Shown: positions 1 to 8,320 of the stretch, piece after piece
How positions within the stretch are numbered: the first letter of the stretch is position 1
Layout of the letters: each line of letters begins with the position of its first letter
NCBI RefSeq assembly: GCF_900496975.1
Contig: NZ_UFQC01000004.1
Location: forward strand, 186,001 to 250,000
Length of the DNA stretch: 64,000 nt
Direction: 5' to 3'
From: Achromobacter veterisilvae
GTDB taxonomy: Bacteria; Pseudomonadota; Gammaproteobacteria; Burkholderiales; Burkholderiaceae_B
The notes under the pieces: model-generated
Seen by the model: the letters and a program-made list of their open reading frames with translations, nothing else
The model's database searches: none
Told to the model about the DNA's origin: nothing
Translations under genes and position numbers: made by a program

Positions 1-377
1 GCGCTGACCTGGGCGCTGGTCTGCGCGGTCTGCGCGGCGTCGCGGGCGCTTGCGGCAGTGACCGACGCATCGACGGCGACCTGGGCAGCGTTATTCGCCT
101 CCACAGCCGCCTGCTGGGCCTTCAATACGCTGTCATTGATGTTGCCCGAAAATTCTGCGTACAGCTCGTCCTTCAATTCGGGATCCAGCGCGTCCTTCGT
201 GACGATCCCGTCGCGCAGCCCCCCGTCGTCCCGCTGGATCTTGGCGAGATTCCCGCGGATAGCGTTGATCGACGTAGCGACCGCATCCAGTTCGTTGTTG
301 ATGGCCTGGTTGTCGGTCTGGTCGCCATAGTCGGCCGAGAAATCCTTGGTCCGGTTGTAGGCGGGGGGCTGCGCCAT
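1..377 (-). CDS. Phage tail fibre protein, N-terminal part (runs off the left edge)
   Basis: The frame starts with ATG at 377 and is open to base 1, giving 125 residues without a stop. The N-terminus (MAQPPAYNRTKDFSADYGDQ) and the following helical segment with IQRDDGGLRDGIVTKDAL resemble the virion-anchoring N-termini of podovirus-type tail fibres. From about residue 75 it becomes an Ala/Gln-rich helix likely to form a coiled coil. It is the next gene after the small head protein in the late operon, where fibre genes are expected. The receptor-binding C-terminus lies outside the window. Family assignment is by sequence feel only. Confidence 0.6.
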   Translation of the reverse strand, partial: MAQPPAYNRTKDFSADYGDQTDNQAINNELDAVATSINAIRGNLAKIQRDDGGLRDGIVTKDALDPELKDELYAEFSGNINDSVLKAQQAAVEANNAAQVAVDASVTAASARDAAQTAQTSAQVS

Positions 378-383
378 GGTCGC

Positions 384-824
384 TTACTCCTGCGGTGCGC
401 CGGTGCCGGCAGCGTCGGCAGGCTTCTTGGCCTCGCCCGCAGCCGAGGCGCGCCCGCGACCACGCCCGCGGGCCTCGCCGGTGCCGGCAGCGTCGGCGAT
501 CTTGGCGATGGCTTCGTCGAGGCGATCGGCGGCGGTGTCGAGGTTGCCGGCGGCGCGCTTGCCGTAGACCTGCTCGACGACCAGGCCTTCTTCGTTGCCG
601 CCGTACTTGGACGCCAGGCGGTTGAACTCGTCTTCCGACGCCGGCACCTCGCCCGCAACGTCGACGGCTTCCAGGGATTTCAGGTCCAGGACCAGGCCAT
701 CGACGTTCTGGACGTTTTCCTCGCCATGGATAGTCTGCAGGATGGCCACTTCGTGCGGACGCACGGTGACCGGGGTGATGGTGTTCGCGTCGCGGCGGAT
801 CCGCGCATGGATGACAAAAGGCAT
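384..824 (-). CDS. Small phage head protein, possible capsid decoration/cement protein
   Basis: This encodes 146 residues. The start is the ATG at 824, preceded by a good Shine-Dalgarno sequence (AGAGGAA). Residues 1-100 look globular (MPFVIHARIRRDANTITPVT at the N-terminus); the last 40 residues are an Ala/Gly/Arg-rich low-complexity tail (GEARGRGRGRASAAGEAKK). It lies 53 bp downstream of the major capsid gene in the same leftward transcript. That place is typical of cement/decoration proteins of HK97-fold podoviruses such as Bordetella phage BPP-1, but this role is inferred from position; I do not recognise the sequence. Confidence 0.65.
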   Translation of the reverse strand: MPFVIHARIRRDANTITPVTVRPHEVAILQTIHGEENVQNVDGLVLDLKSLEAVDVAGEVPASEDEFNRLASKYGGNEEGLVVEQVYGKRAAGNLDTAADRLDEAIAKIADAAGTGEARGRGRGRASAAGEAKKPADAAGTGAPQE

Positions 825-877
825 AGTTTCCTCTCTGGAAAGAGCTGCCCGGCAGCCGAAGCCACCGGGCTGCCCGA

Positions 878-1924
878 TTAGGCGATGGCCAGGACCGAAT
901 GCGCGTTGGAGCGCTTCAGGACCAGCGCCAGGCGCAGGTTGATCATCTGGAACAGCGACAGCACGTTGTGCGGTCGCACCGGGGTGACGATGTCCATGTC
1001 GTCGTCGCGCAGGTCGATGAACTTCGTGTTCAGGAAGTAGCAACGCTTCTCCCACGGGATCGTGGGCGAATCGAGCGCATCCAGCGTTTCGAAGTTCGGA
1101 TCCCAGACGATCGGCACGCCCTTGAAGAACAGGCCGGTTTCGGTGCCGGTGCCGGTGGCGGCGTCGATGCGCTTGGCCGTGCCGGACTCGGCGTTCTGGG
1201 TGATGGTGATCGTCTTGCGGTAGGCGTCGATGAACGCGGACCCGGCCAGGATGAAATCGGGCGAGCCACCGTTGCGGATGCACTTGCGCCACTGCAGTTC
1301 CATGGCGTCGGCCAGCGCGCCCGCAGTGCCCGACGCGATCGCCGTGACGGCGTTGTTGCGCCAGTACGTGGCCGTGGCGCGGTCCAGGCCACCGACGACG
1401 CCGGTCGCCGGCGCGGTGGCGATCAGGCCGTCCAGGCCCGTGACGGCATCGGTCGACGACGTGCCGTCGCGGTGCAGTTCCAGATCCAGCTTCTCGAAGA
1501 AGCCCAGTCGGAAGGACTCCATCTGCTCGTCGATCAAGTTGACCAACTGCACCTTCTCGCTTTGTTCGAGCTTGTAGGCGCCGCGTTCGCCCTCGCGGAC
1601 CTTGATGCCGTTGCCGAAGAGCGTGTCGTAGGAGATGCGGAAGGCATCCACGGCACGGCGCCACGGGAATGCGGCCTGGTCGGTCGTCTGGCGGGTGTTG
1701 AAGTTGACGGCGGCTTCACCGTAGGCCCACGCGAAATTGCTGTCGTAGGACTTGCGGACGTTCACCACCACGTTCTGCTTTGCGCCGAGAAACAGCTTGC
1801 GCTTGCTCATCAGCTTCTTCAGCAGGGGATGCTCCACGCCGATCTGATCGACCGGGGTGTTGCGCATGTAGTCGTCCAGGGAAACCTTCCCCAGATAGGC
1901 GAGATCACCAGGAGAAATGGGCAT
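878..1924 (-). CDS. Phage major capsid protein
   Basis: This encodes 348 residues and is the likely shell protein of the prophage head. The ATG at 1924 has a Shine-Dalgarno TTGGAG seven bases upstream; upstream in-frame codons lack one. The size and the place right after portal and scaffold fit an HK97-fold coat protein. Segments such as DQAAFPWRRAVDAFRISYDT, FFEKLDLELHRDGTSSTDAV and the C-terminal PVRPHNVLSLFQMINL look like a folded structural protein with no catalytic motif. An untranslated gap of 311 bp precedes it, unlike the overlapping genes upstream, so it may be separately expressed at high level. Confidence 0.8.
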   Translation of the reverse strand: MPISPGDLAYLGKVSLDDYMRNTPVDQIGVEHPLLKKLMSKRKLFLGAKQNVVVNVRKSYDSNFAWAYGEAAVNFNTRQTTDQAAFPWRRAVDAFRISYDTLFGNGIKVREGERGAYKLEQSEKVQLVNLIDEQMESFRLGFFEKLDLELHRDGTSSTDAVTGLDGLIATAPATGVVGGLDRATATYWRNNAVTAIASGTAGALADAMELQWRKCIRNGGSPDFILAGSAFIDAYRKTITITQNAESGTAKRIDAATGTGTETGLFFKGVPIVWDPNFETLDALDSPTIPWEKRCYFLNTKFIDLRDDDMDIVTPVRPHNVLSLFQMINLRLALVLKRSNAHSVLAIA

Positions 1925-2235
1925 TTGTCGCTCCAAGAATGAAAGTTGCAAAAAACCAACTTCCACACCGGTCCAGAACGCCAAGCTGGATGTGCTTGTC
2001 CCTTCTGCCGTGCGCGACTCCGGCATTCTCCGTCTTCGGAAAGGACTTGCGGCGCTACCGGACGCGACCCCGGCGATACAGCGACAGATTCGGTATGAGG
2101 GTGCTCGAAAAGACGGGCCCGACTGGGCTGGCCGCGCTCTCAGCTATCGCGATTTCCAGCCGGGCCGTCTACCCCGTGCCACCCATGGCAATGCCAGTAT
2201 GAAGGCGCAAGGGAAACGTCAAGGATTTTTGTCGA
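1925..2235 (-). promoter_or_regulatory. Untranslated gap upstream of the capsid gene, with a candidate promoter and hairpin
   Basis: I find no convincing gene in these 311 bp on either strand. Reading leftward, TTGACG (2222-2217) is followed 15 bp later by CATACT (2201-2196), a fair -35/-10 match with a short spacer. Just before the capsid Shine-Dalgarno sequence, AAGTTG and CAACTT flank a T-rich loop (about 1938-1965), which could form a hairpin near the start codon. Both elements are sequence-based guesses. Confidence 0.35.
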
Positions 2236-3324
2236 TTACAAGCCCAGGCTGTCGATGTGAGACATGATGCGCTCTGCCGGCGCCTGGTTTGCGGAAGCAA
2301 TCGGCCGACCCAGCGCGCCAGTGCGGCCGCTGATCGGCGCGGGCGGCGCGCGGCGGGCAGGCGGAGCAACCGGCACGTTGTCGTAGAGCATGCGAATTGC
2401 CGTCGGCCATTGGTGAGGCTGGTAGGTGCTTGCGAATTCCTGCAGCTTTCGCGGATCGGCGAAGTACGTTTCCAACGCCTTCATGCGGGCCGGATGATCG
2501 ATCTCGTGAGACCGGGTTTGGACATAGCTCTCCAACGACTGCTGCGCCTGTGCCACCGCCTGGTTGAATTGAGCGGTTTCTTGCTCCTGCGCCTGAACCT
2601 GGGCGCGCTGCTGCTGGATCGCCTGCTGCTCGCGGCGCATCTTCGCCACCTCCAGCGCCGTCTCGCGCGGCATTTCCAGGTTCTGCACGCGCTGGGCCAG
2701 GTCGGGGTGGTCCGCCAGCACATCGACGCCGGGCGCGTCCTGGCCCAGACGCCGATACAGGTCTGCGCGGGTCTGCTCCAGCATCTGCGCGGCCCGTTTC
2801 AGGTCGCTCGGGTCGTTGGAGTTGGCCAACCTCGAGAACTCGATGTGCTGCCCGAAGGATTCGGCCGTCATGCCTGCAGCATGGACCAACTCTCGCACTG
2901 CCGCGACCTCTCCCTGGGCGGCCTTCCGCTCCTCGATGATCTGTGCCACGCGAGCCCGACCGCGTTCCGACTTGATTCCGGTCAGCAGCTCGGCGTCTTC
3001 CTGCTCCGGCGTTTTCGCCGGTGGCGGAACCTGAGCGGGCGGCGCAGCGTCGGCGCCCGGTTGCTGTCCGGTGGCCTGCTGGCGCGCCGGATCGTTCGCG
3101 GCGAATCGGCCGAGTTCATCCCGGGTACGGTCCTGCGCCGCCTGGTCAGCGGCCTCACCATTGCCCCCCTCGGTAATCGAATCCAGGAAGGCGGCGGCCT
3201 GGCCGCCCTCGGATGGCAATGCAACACCATCACCGGCCGCGGGCTCATTACCACCAGGCGCGCCCGGCTCGGGCGTATTGTCCGCCGGCTCTCCCGCCGG
3301 CAATTCGTTCAGTTCTTCGTCCAT
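2236..3324 (-). CDS. Phage scaffolding protein (capsid assembly)
   Basis: This encodes 362 residues; the ATG at 3324 follows AGGAGATTCAT. It is acidic and disordered in the first 110 residues (runs of E, G, P, A), then helical, with a Gln-rich predicted coiled coil around residues 230-290 (MRREQQAIQQQRAQVQAQEQ). It ends in a short basic/proline segment and a conserved-looking tail (ERIMSHIDSLGL). This composition and its place between portal and capsid genes are typical of P22-like scaffolds, which guide shell assembly and leave before maturation. No protease motif is evident. Confidence 0.7.
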   Translation of the reverse strand: MDEELNELPAGEPADNTPEPGAPGGNEPAAGDGVALPSEGGQAAAFLDSITEGGNGEAADQAAQDRTRDELGRFAANDPARQQATGQQPGADAAPPAQVPPPAKTPEQEDAELLTGIKSERGRARVAQIIEERKAAQGEVAAVRELVHAAGMTAESFGQHIEFSRLANSNDPSDLKRAAQMLEQTRADLYRRLGQDAPGVDVLADHPDLAQRVQNLEMPRETALEVAKMRREQQAIQQQRAQVQAQEQETAQFNQAVAQAQQSLESYVQTRSHEIDHPARMKALETYFADPRKLQEFASTYQPHQWPTAIRMLYDNVPVAPPARRAPPAPISGRTGALGRPIASANQAPAERIMSHIDSLGL

Positions 3325-3333
3325 ATGAATCTC

Positions 3334-5400
3334 CTATTGGGTGAGTGCGGGGAGTACCGGTGCCTGGGCAGGCGCTCCGGGGATTTGGCCGCCTTGCTGC
3401 ACGGCCGCCATGGGATCTTGCGAAGGGTCAGGTTGCGCGCCTGATTGCGGCGCGACCGGCTGGGCTGGATTGCCCGGCATGGTTGGCGCAGGCACGGGGG
3501 CAGGTTTCGGCAGGAACATATCCACGTCGATTCGGTCATCAAACCGATTGAGCGTCTCCCGCAGGAGCGCCTCGAGCGGCCCATAGTCCCCGCCGGTGCC
3601 TGCGATCTGCATCATCTGCAGCAGCAACTGCTGAACCAGCGGGAATACCTTGGTCCATATCTCCTGCGCCTGGGCCTTGTCCGGCGCGCCGGTGGTGCCG
3701 GCGACGATGTTGATTTCGACCATGTCGAAGATCTGGTCGCGCGAAAGCTGCGGCCAGTCGTATGCCGGCTCCAGGATCACCTGGACCTGCATACCCGGGT
3801 TCATCGGATCGGGTGCCAAGCCCGTCTTATGGGGGCCGGTGTACCGTTCGACCTGCGCGGGCGTCAGTTCCTGCAACAGGATCTGCGCGCCATACTCGTC
3901 CATTTCCTGCAGCAGATCCTCCAGCTTGTCCCGGAACTCGGCGGTACGGCCAGACAGCGATTGCTGCATGATGCTGGCTTCGGTGGCCGTCTTCGGCTGC
4001 ACGACCGTGGAGCGCGCGGCGTCCTGCAGGCCGGTGACCTGCTCCCAGTCCACGCGGATCGGGCCGGTGTCGTAATCCGCCGGATTTACCGGGATGGACT
4101 GCTTAGGCATGATTACCTGCTGGACGGGCCGCCCTTGGGCGTCCAGCATCGTCACTTCACCCAACACGGCATCCGTATGGCGACTGATCGACTTCGCATC
4201 GACGCTGCCGGAGTCCGCCACCCAGCCGGGCTTGTTGGCTTCCCGGTGCGCGGCGAACTTGTCGCGGGTGTCGTTGTATTCGTTCTGCAGCTTCTCGGTC
4301 AGGTCGACCAGGCACGGCGCAACGAACTGCCCAGGCAGCACCGCGTAGGGCAGGATGAAGAACGGATACCAGCGCTGCCCGACCTTCTCGACGGGGTACG
4401 GCTCGCGGCAGAAGAAATTGCAGCCGTCGGCCATCGTGTACACGAGCTGGCTGGTTCGGTCCCAGATTTCCAGGATGCAGATCACCTCCTCGTCATCGCC
4501 TGATTGCTGCGACATGCCCGACATCAGCCGGCCGCTTCCATCCAGAATCTGGCCGCCCCTCGCTTCCCCCATCTGGAGGTCGGTGGGTTTGTATGCTTTT
4601 GCCTTGGACAAGTCCACCTTGTACAGCCCCTGGGCTGTTCCCCTGGGCATGGGAATGGCTTGCGTCATCCAATCGGCATGTGGGTAGTCCTCAAACTCCA
4701 CCACCGCCGGATCGATAATCAGGTTCTCCGGAAGTATCCGATCCAGAACCAGTCCTTCGGAGCGCACAACCTCTGATTGCGCTTCCAGCCCGCGCATCTG
4801 CTCTTCCAACTCGCGCTTCCGGAGTTCTGCATCGCCGCGGCTGTCCGGGTCTTCGGCCTGCTGAATCAGGTTATCCAACTGCACCAGGTTGTCCTGGGCG
4901 TCGTTGATCCGTTGCATGATCAGCGGATCCTGCTCAATGTCGCGCTGATATGTCATCTTCACGATGCCGAAATACTCGGTCATCGCGGCCAGCACGGACA
5001 TTTTCATCCGGCTCTTGAGCTTCGCCATGCGCATCTGCTTGGACAGCACGGTCTGCAGCGTGTCGCAGAAAAGACGCACGTCCTTGTTGCGCCAGGTGCC
5101 CGTGACCGACACATCGGGGTTCCGGGCGTAGATATTGGGCAGCGTCGCCTGCGCCGTCGAGAAAATGAGATTGGCGCGCGGATCGACGAACTCCTGCGCC
5201 GCCGGGTCTTTGTCCCAGCAGAAGCCCGCCACCTTTTTCCGGTTGTGGGTGATGCGCTTGCGCAGCTTTTCCCAGTGCTTGCGCCCCTTGGTGATCCGGC
5301 CGGCCCATTTCTTGGCCAGTTCATCGTCTGGCGGCAGGTGCAGGCCAGCGCCATCCGGCTGCTCTTCGGCCTGGGCGGTCAACAGGTCTTCAGTGGGCAT
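3334..5400 (-). CDS. Phage portal protein (head-tail connector)
   Basis: This encodes 688 residues, close to the size of P22-type portals. It would form the dodecameric ring through which DNA is packed and to which the tail attaches. The ATG at 5400 lies two bases after the terminase stop codon, so translation is probably coupled. The N-terminus (WAGRITKGRKHWEKLRKRIT) and the long helical region around residues 170-215 (QEVVR-type heptads, EELEEQ-like) fit the wing and stem of portals. The last 60 residues are Pro/Ala/Gln-rich. Assignment rests on size, order and style rather than on a catalytic motif. Confidence 0.8.
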   Translation of the reverse strand: MPTEDLLTAQAEEQPDGAGLHLPPDDELAKKWAGRITKGRKHWEKLRKRITHNRKKVAGFCWDKDPAAQEFVDPRANLIFSTAQATLPNIYARNPDVSVTGTWRNKDVRLFCDTLQTVLSKQMRMAKLKSRMKMSVLAAMTEYFGIVKMTYQRDIEQDPLIMQRINDAQDNLVQLDNLIQQAEDPDSRGDAELRKRELEEQMRGLEAQSEVVRSEGLVLDRILPENLIIDPAVVEFEDYPHADWMTQAIPMPRGTAQGLYKVDLSKAKAYKPTDLQMGEARGGQILDGSGRLMSGMSQQSGDDEEVICILEIWDRTSQLVYTMADGCNFFCREPYPVEKVGQRWYPFFILPYAVLPGQFVAPCLVDLTEKLQNEYNDTRDKFAAHREANKPGWVADSGSVDAKSISRHTDAVLGEVTMLDAQGRPVQQVIMPKQSIPVNPADYDTGPIRVDWEQVTGLQDAARSTVVQPKTATEASIMQQSLSGRTAEFRDKLEDLLQEMDEYGAQILLQELTPAQVERYTGPHKTGLAPDPMNPGMQVQVILEPAYDWPQLSRDQIFDMVEINIVAGTTGAPDKAQAQEIWTKVFPLVQQLLLQMMQIAGTGGDYGPLEALLRETLNRFDDRIDVDMFLPKPAPVPAPTMPGNPAQPVAPQSGAQPDPSQDPMAAVQQGGQIPGAPAQAPVLPALTQ

Positions 5401-5402
5401 GG

Positions 5403-6803
5403 TCAGACTCGCATGCTGTAGTTTCCATGCTCGTCATGCTGCCTGTCCTCGTCGTCATCGTCGGATTTTTGTCGATCCGGCGCATCCGGCGCGCGGCGAC
5501 GGCGCATCACGCCATACCGCAGGGCATCCCAAGCGTGGTCTTCCGCGTCGCTGTCGACGTCTTCGGGGTTCAGATGATCGGGGGGCAACGCCGGTACCGT
5601 CCGAATCAGGTGCTTGCACGTCGAGAAAACCTTCAATTTGCCCTCGGTCAGCAAGTTGATGATCATCTGCGCACCGTTCACCCTAGAGCGTGGCCCGTTC
5701 CAGGCTTCCTGCCAGCGAACCCCCGCATCGCGAAAAATCTGCCCGATCGACCGATCCGCGCCGATCTTGGAGAAAATGCTGGGATCAGCGAGGTTCTGCC
5801 AGTATTCATAGCCCATGCGTGCGTCATGGCGCTCGATCTGCTTGACCTTCTCGGCCACGGCGGCAGCAGATTCCCTGGTCCCCACGTTTTCGCCTTCGCC
5901 GGCGCCGTACAGTTCCCGCCAAATGTAGACCACTCCGTCATGATCCATTGCCATCCAGTAGACGGCGTAGGGCCTTGCAAAACCCCAGTCCATAGACTTC
6001 CAGACCTTCCATGAACTAGGCACATTGAACGGCTGGACCACGCAGCTCTTGGCGTCCCAGACTCCTTCCAAGAACGATCCAACGTGGATATCCCAATCCC
6101 CATCCAACCAAGCGCGGCGCCGGTTGGGGTCCCGGATCCCGGCGAAGGTGTTGCGGTATTCCGGCTCTGCCGACAGAAGGACCGAGTTCTCGGCTAGGTC
6201 CGAGTGAATACGAACACGCGGACGCTGGCCATCCTCGCGAATCACCACGCCGGGCGGTGTTCCGCCGGTGCCAAGCTGGAAACGCTTCTTGACGGGCGCA
6301 TGCCCGCGACCAAACGGGTTGCAAGTGGCACGTACCATACGCGGCACGTCCGGGTGCGACGATCGGCATGTCGAGTGCATGGACTCATAGAACGCCAGAC
6401 TGCCCCAGTTGGTGAGTTCCTCGAATCCGAGCCACGGATACTCGTGGCCGTGATAGTTCCAGTAGTCTTCCTCGGTTGCCCCGTAGCGGAACAGCAACGC
6501 CTCCCCTGACGGCCATGTCCATTCGTAGGCCGACTTATTGAACTGGGCCTCCGGGAAAATGCGCCGGAACCAGCGCCGGGACTTCGCGACCACGTCAGCC
6601 AACTGCGGATAGGTCAGCCGGAACAGGGCGCCGCGCCAATACTCGCCGTAGCCACGGCCCACGTTCTGGGCGAACGACATCAAGAGCGCATCGGTCTTTC
6701 CGCCGCCGCGATTGCCCTCGAGGAGCGCTTCAAACACCGGGCAGGTCAGAAACGATACCTGCGCCCCAGGGTTCGGGCGCCATACGACCGGCGGCCGGGT
6801 CAT
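5403..6803 (-). CDS. Phage terminase large subunit (packaging ATPase/nuclease)
   Basis: This encodes 466 residues. The ATG at 6803 overlaps the small-subunit stop as ATGA and has GGGAGG upstream. Residues 30-37 (GNRGGGKT) are the Walker A P-loop; WLGFEE around 125-130 is the Walker B strand with the catalytic acidic residues. The C-terminal half carries RNase H-like nuclease features: DWGFARPYAVYW around 280 and a terminal DHAWDALRYG motif with the metal-binding Asp. It cuts concatemeric DNA and drives it through the portal encoded next door. Confidence 0.93.
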   Translation of the reverse strand: MTRPPVVWRPNPGAQVSFLTCPVFEALLEGNRGGGKTDALLMSFAQNVGRGYGEYWRGALFRLTYPQLADVVAKSRRWFRRIFPEAQFNKSAYEWTWPSGEALLFRYGATEEDYWNYHGHEYPWLGFEELTNWGSLAFYESMHSTCRSSHPDVPRMVRATCNPFGRGHAPVKKRFQLGTGGTPPGVVIREDGQRPRVRIHSDLAENSVLLSAEPEYRNTFAGIRDPNRRRAWLDGDWDIHVGSFLEGVWDAKSCVVQPFNVPSSWKVWKSMDWGFARPYAVYWMAMDHDGVVYIWRELYGAGEGENVGTRESAAAVAEKVKQIERHDARMGYEYWQNLADPSIFSKIGADRSIGQIFRDAGVRWQEAWNGPRSRVNGAQMIINLLTEGKLKVFSTCKHLIRTVPALPPDHLNPEDVDSDAEDHAWDALRYGVMRRRRAPDAPDRQKSDDDDEDRQHDEHGNYSMRV

Positions 6804-7573
6804 CGGCCGGCCTCCCTCGCCGCAGCCGCTTCCCACTCCTCCAGCGACATAGCGCTTGGCACCAACAGCACACCGGCCTGCATGCCGCTGGGCAGCTTGT
6901 CACCCTTCGTTGTGTGGTCGACCCTGTCCTGGAGCATTCCCTCATGGCGCATGAGCAGCGCATTTGCCTCCGCCCGGCCCATGGTCTTGAACTTCAGGCC
7001 GTCGCGGGTTTGCTCGACCCCCTCGAAGATGGCGCGCTGATCCGGATCGAGCTTGCGCGTGTCCTTGAAGAACGTTTCACCCACGCCCTCGCCGAAGCAC
7101 TCCGGGCAATCCGGGTGGGGGTCGCGCAGCTTGTGATACCCGACGCCTCCCTGCGCCTGGAAGCGCCCGGGGCTGGGCTTCTTGGGATCCGCCTTGTGTT
7201 CGGCCATTCGGCGGGTGTGGTCCGCCTTGTCCCGCGCCATTTCGCCCTGCGTCCGCTGGTACTGGAACCCGGCGCCGTGGCAGTATCGGCAGCACACCCG
7301 GCGAAACTCCGTCAGGCCGTTGCGGTCGGCGTGCGCCGCCGCCAGCAGGTTGCGCAGGATGGCGTCCTGGTCGACCTGCACGCGCTTGCTGCGTTCCGCC
7401 TTGGCGGCCGCGATCGCCTCGGCAATGGCTGGCTTGCCCAGTAGCTCATAGGCTATTTCCTTGGCCGATTTAGCGCTATATCCGGCGCGCTTAGCCGCGG
7501 CGGTGCCGTTCAGGTCCACCAGGTACTCGTCGATGAAGCGGAGAACCTTAGGGGTGAGCGGATTCTTGGCCAT
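6800..7573 (-). CDS. Phage terminase small subunit with an internal zinc-finger-like insert
   Basis: This encodes 257 residues. The first 65 residues (LTPKVLRFIDEYLVDLNGTA, then AAKRAGYSAKSAKEIAYELL) match the helix-turn-helix domain of Terminase_2 small subunits, which recognise the packaging site. The middle contains two CxxCxGxG motifs (CRYCHGAG and CPECFGEG) separated by about 60 residues, like the zinc modules of DnaJ. This pair is unusual for a small terminase but seen in some long phage versions. It overlaps the large subunit by 4 bp and the upstream small gene by 26 bp. Confidence 0.85.
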   Translation of the reverse strand: MAKNPLTPKVLRFIDEYLVDLNGTAAAKRAGYSAKSAKEIAYELLGKPAIAEAIAAAKAERSKRVQVDQDAILRNLLAAAHADRNGLTEFRRVCCRYCHGAGFQYQRTQGEMARDKADHTRRMAEHKADPKKPSPGRFQAQGGVGYHKLRDPHPDCPECFGEGVGETFFKDTRKLDPDQRAIFEGVEQTRDGLKFKTMGRAEANALLMRHEGMLQDRVDHTTKGDKLPSGMQAGVLLVPSAMSLEEWEAAAAREAGR

Positions 7574-7820
7574 AGGTTGCGTGATCCTCGAAGGGGAATT
7601 CCAATTGGGGGCCGGCGTTGGCCGGCTTGAGAAGGCTGGGCATCAGGGCAACGGTGGCGCGGTCCCGTCCGCCGCGGTCCAGGTAACGGACCATGCAACG
7701 CTCGTGCGCGTCGCCCTTGGACTCGGCGCCCTTGTGCGCGACGACGACGCCCAGCCGGCCGGTGGGCGTCACCACGCGTGTACCGACCGGGAAAGCGTCA
7801 ACGTCGAGCAAACGGTCCAT
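7548..7820 (-). CDS. Hypothetical phage protein
   Basis: This encodes 90 residues. I use the ATG at 7820; a TTG two codons upstream is possible. The sequence VGTRVVTPTGRLGVVVAHKG followed by RCMVRYLDRGGRDRATVALM suggests a small SH3-like beta barrel (a valine/arginine-rich strand pattern ending in a proline-rich tail). I do not recognise a family with certainty. It sits directly before, and overlaps, the small terminase gene in the late transcript, so a role in packaging or DNA binding is possible but not shown. Confidence 0.7.
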   Translation of the reverse strand: MDRLLDVDAFPVGTRVVTPTGRLGVVVAHKGAESKGDAHERCMVRYLDRGGRDRATVALMPSLLKPANAGPQLEFPFEDHATYGQESAHP

Positions 7821-7822
7821 AA

Positions 7823-8320
7823 TCAAGTCCCGGGCAATGTGATGAGACGCGACTGGACCAGGCCGGCGCGCTCCATGGCAAAGCGCATGGCCGGCGGCAA
7901 CGTCAGCGCCCGCGGCGCCACTTTGGTGCCAGGGACGACCATGACCGGCCCGGCGTAGGGCTGCTCGGGCTCAGCCGGCTTCGGCGCGAGGTGCGCGGCG
8001 ACACGGCCGGCCAGCGACGCTTTCAACCAGCGCTCATATGCCGCTGTGGGCGTCTCGCCGCGGCGCTCAACTCCCTCGCCGGTGCACAGCCACAGGCCCA
8101 ACTCGGCCTTGCGCAGGCGCGGCCGGATGCGCTGGGCGGGCTGCTTCTTCTGCCGCGCCGTCTTCGGGATCTCGCCGGCTTTCTCCCGGTGACGGCGCAC
8201 CAGTTGCGCGATGCGAGTGGGCGTCACGCCGTATTCGCGCGACAGGTCGGAGGTGCCCTCTCCGTCCAAGCGCCGGCGGACGATTTCCGCGTTGCGTGCG
8301 GTCTGCTCGTGAGTGGTCAT
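7823..8320 (-). CDS. Helix-turn-helix DNA-binding phage protein
   Basis: This encodes 165 residues; the ATG at 8320 overlaps the upstream RuvC-like stop (ATGA). Residues 5-45 (RNAEIVRRRLDGEGTSDLSR, then EYGVTPTRIAQLVRRHREKA) form a clear helix-turn-helix of the sigma-70 region 4/resolvase type. The following KTARQKKQPAQRIRPRLRK is strongly basic, and the C-terminus is Pro/Ala-rich. It could be a late-gene regulator, since it directly precedes the packaging and head genes, but that is inferred from position. Confidence 0.7.
   Translation of the reverse strand: MTTHEQTARNAEIVRRRLDGEGTSDLSREYGVTPTRIAQLVRRHREKAGEIPKTARQKKQPAQRIRPRLRKAELGLWLCTGEGVERRGETPTAAYERWLKASLAGRVAAHLAPKPAEPEQPYAGPVMVVPGTKVAPRALTLPPAMRFAMERAGLVQSRLITLPGT

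Noticed and set aside
1917-2267. Rightward 116-residue frame in the capsid leader gap
   Set aside because: It opposes the whole late operon, overlaps both flanking genes and shows no recognisable domain.
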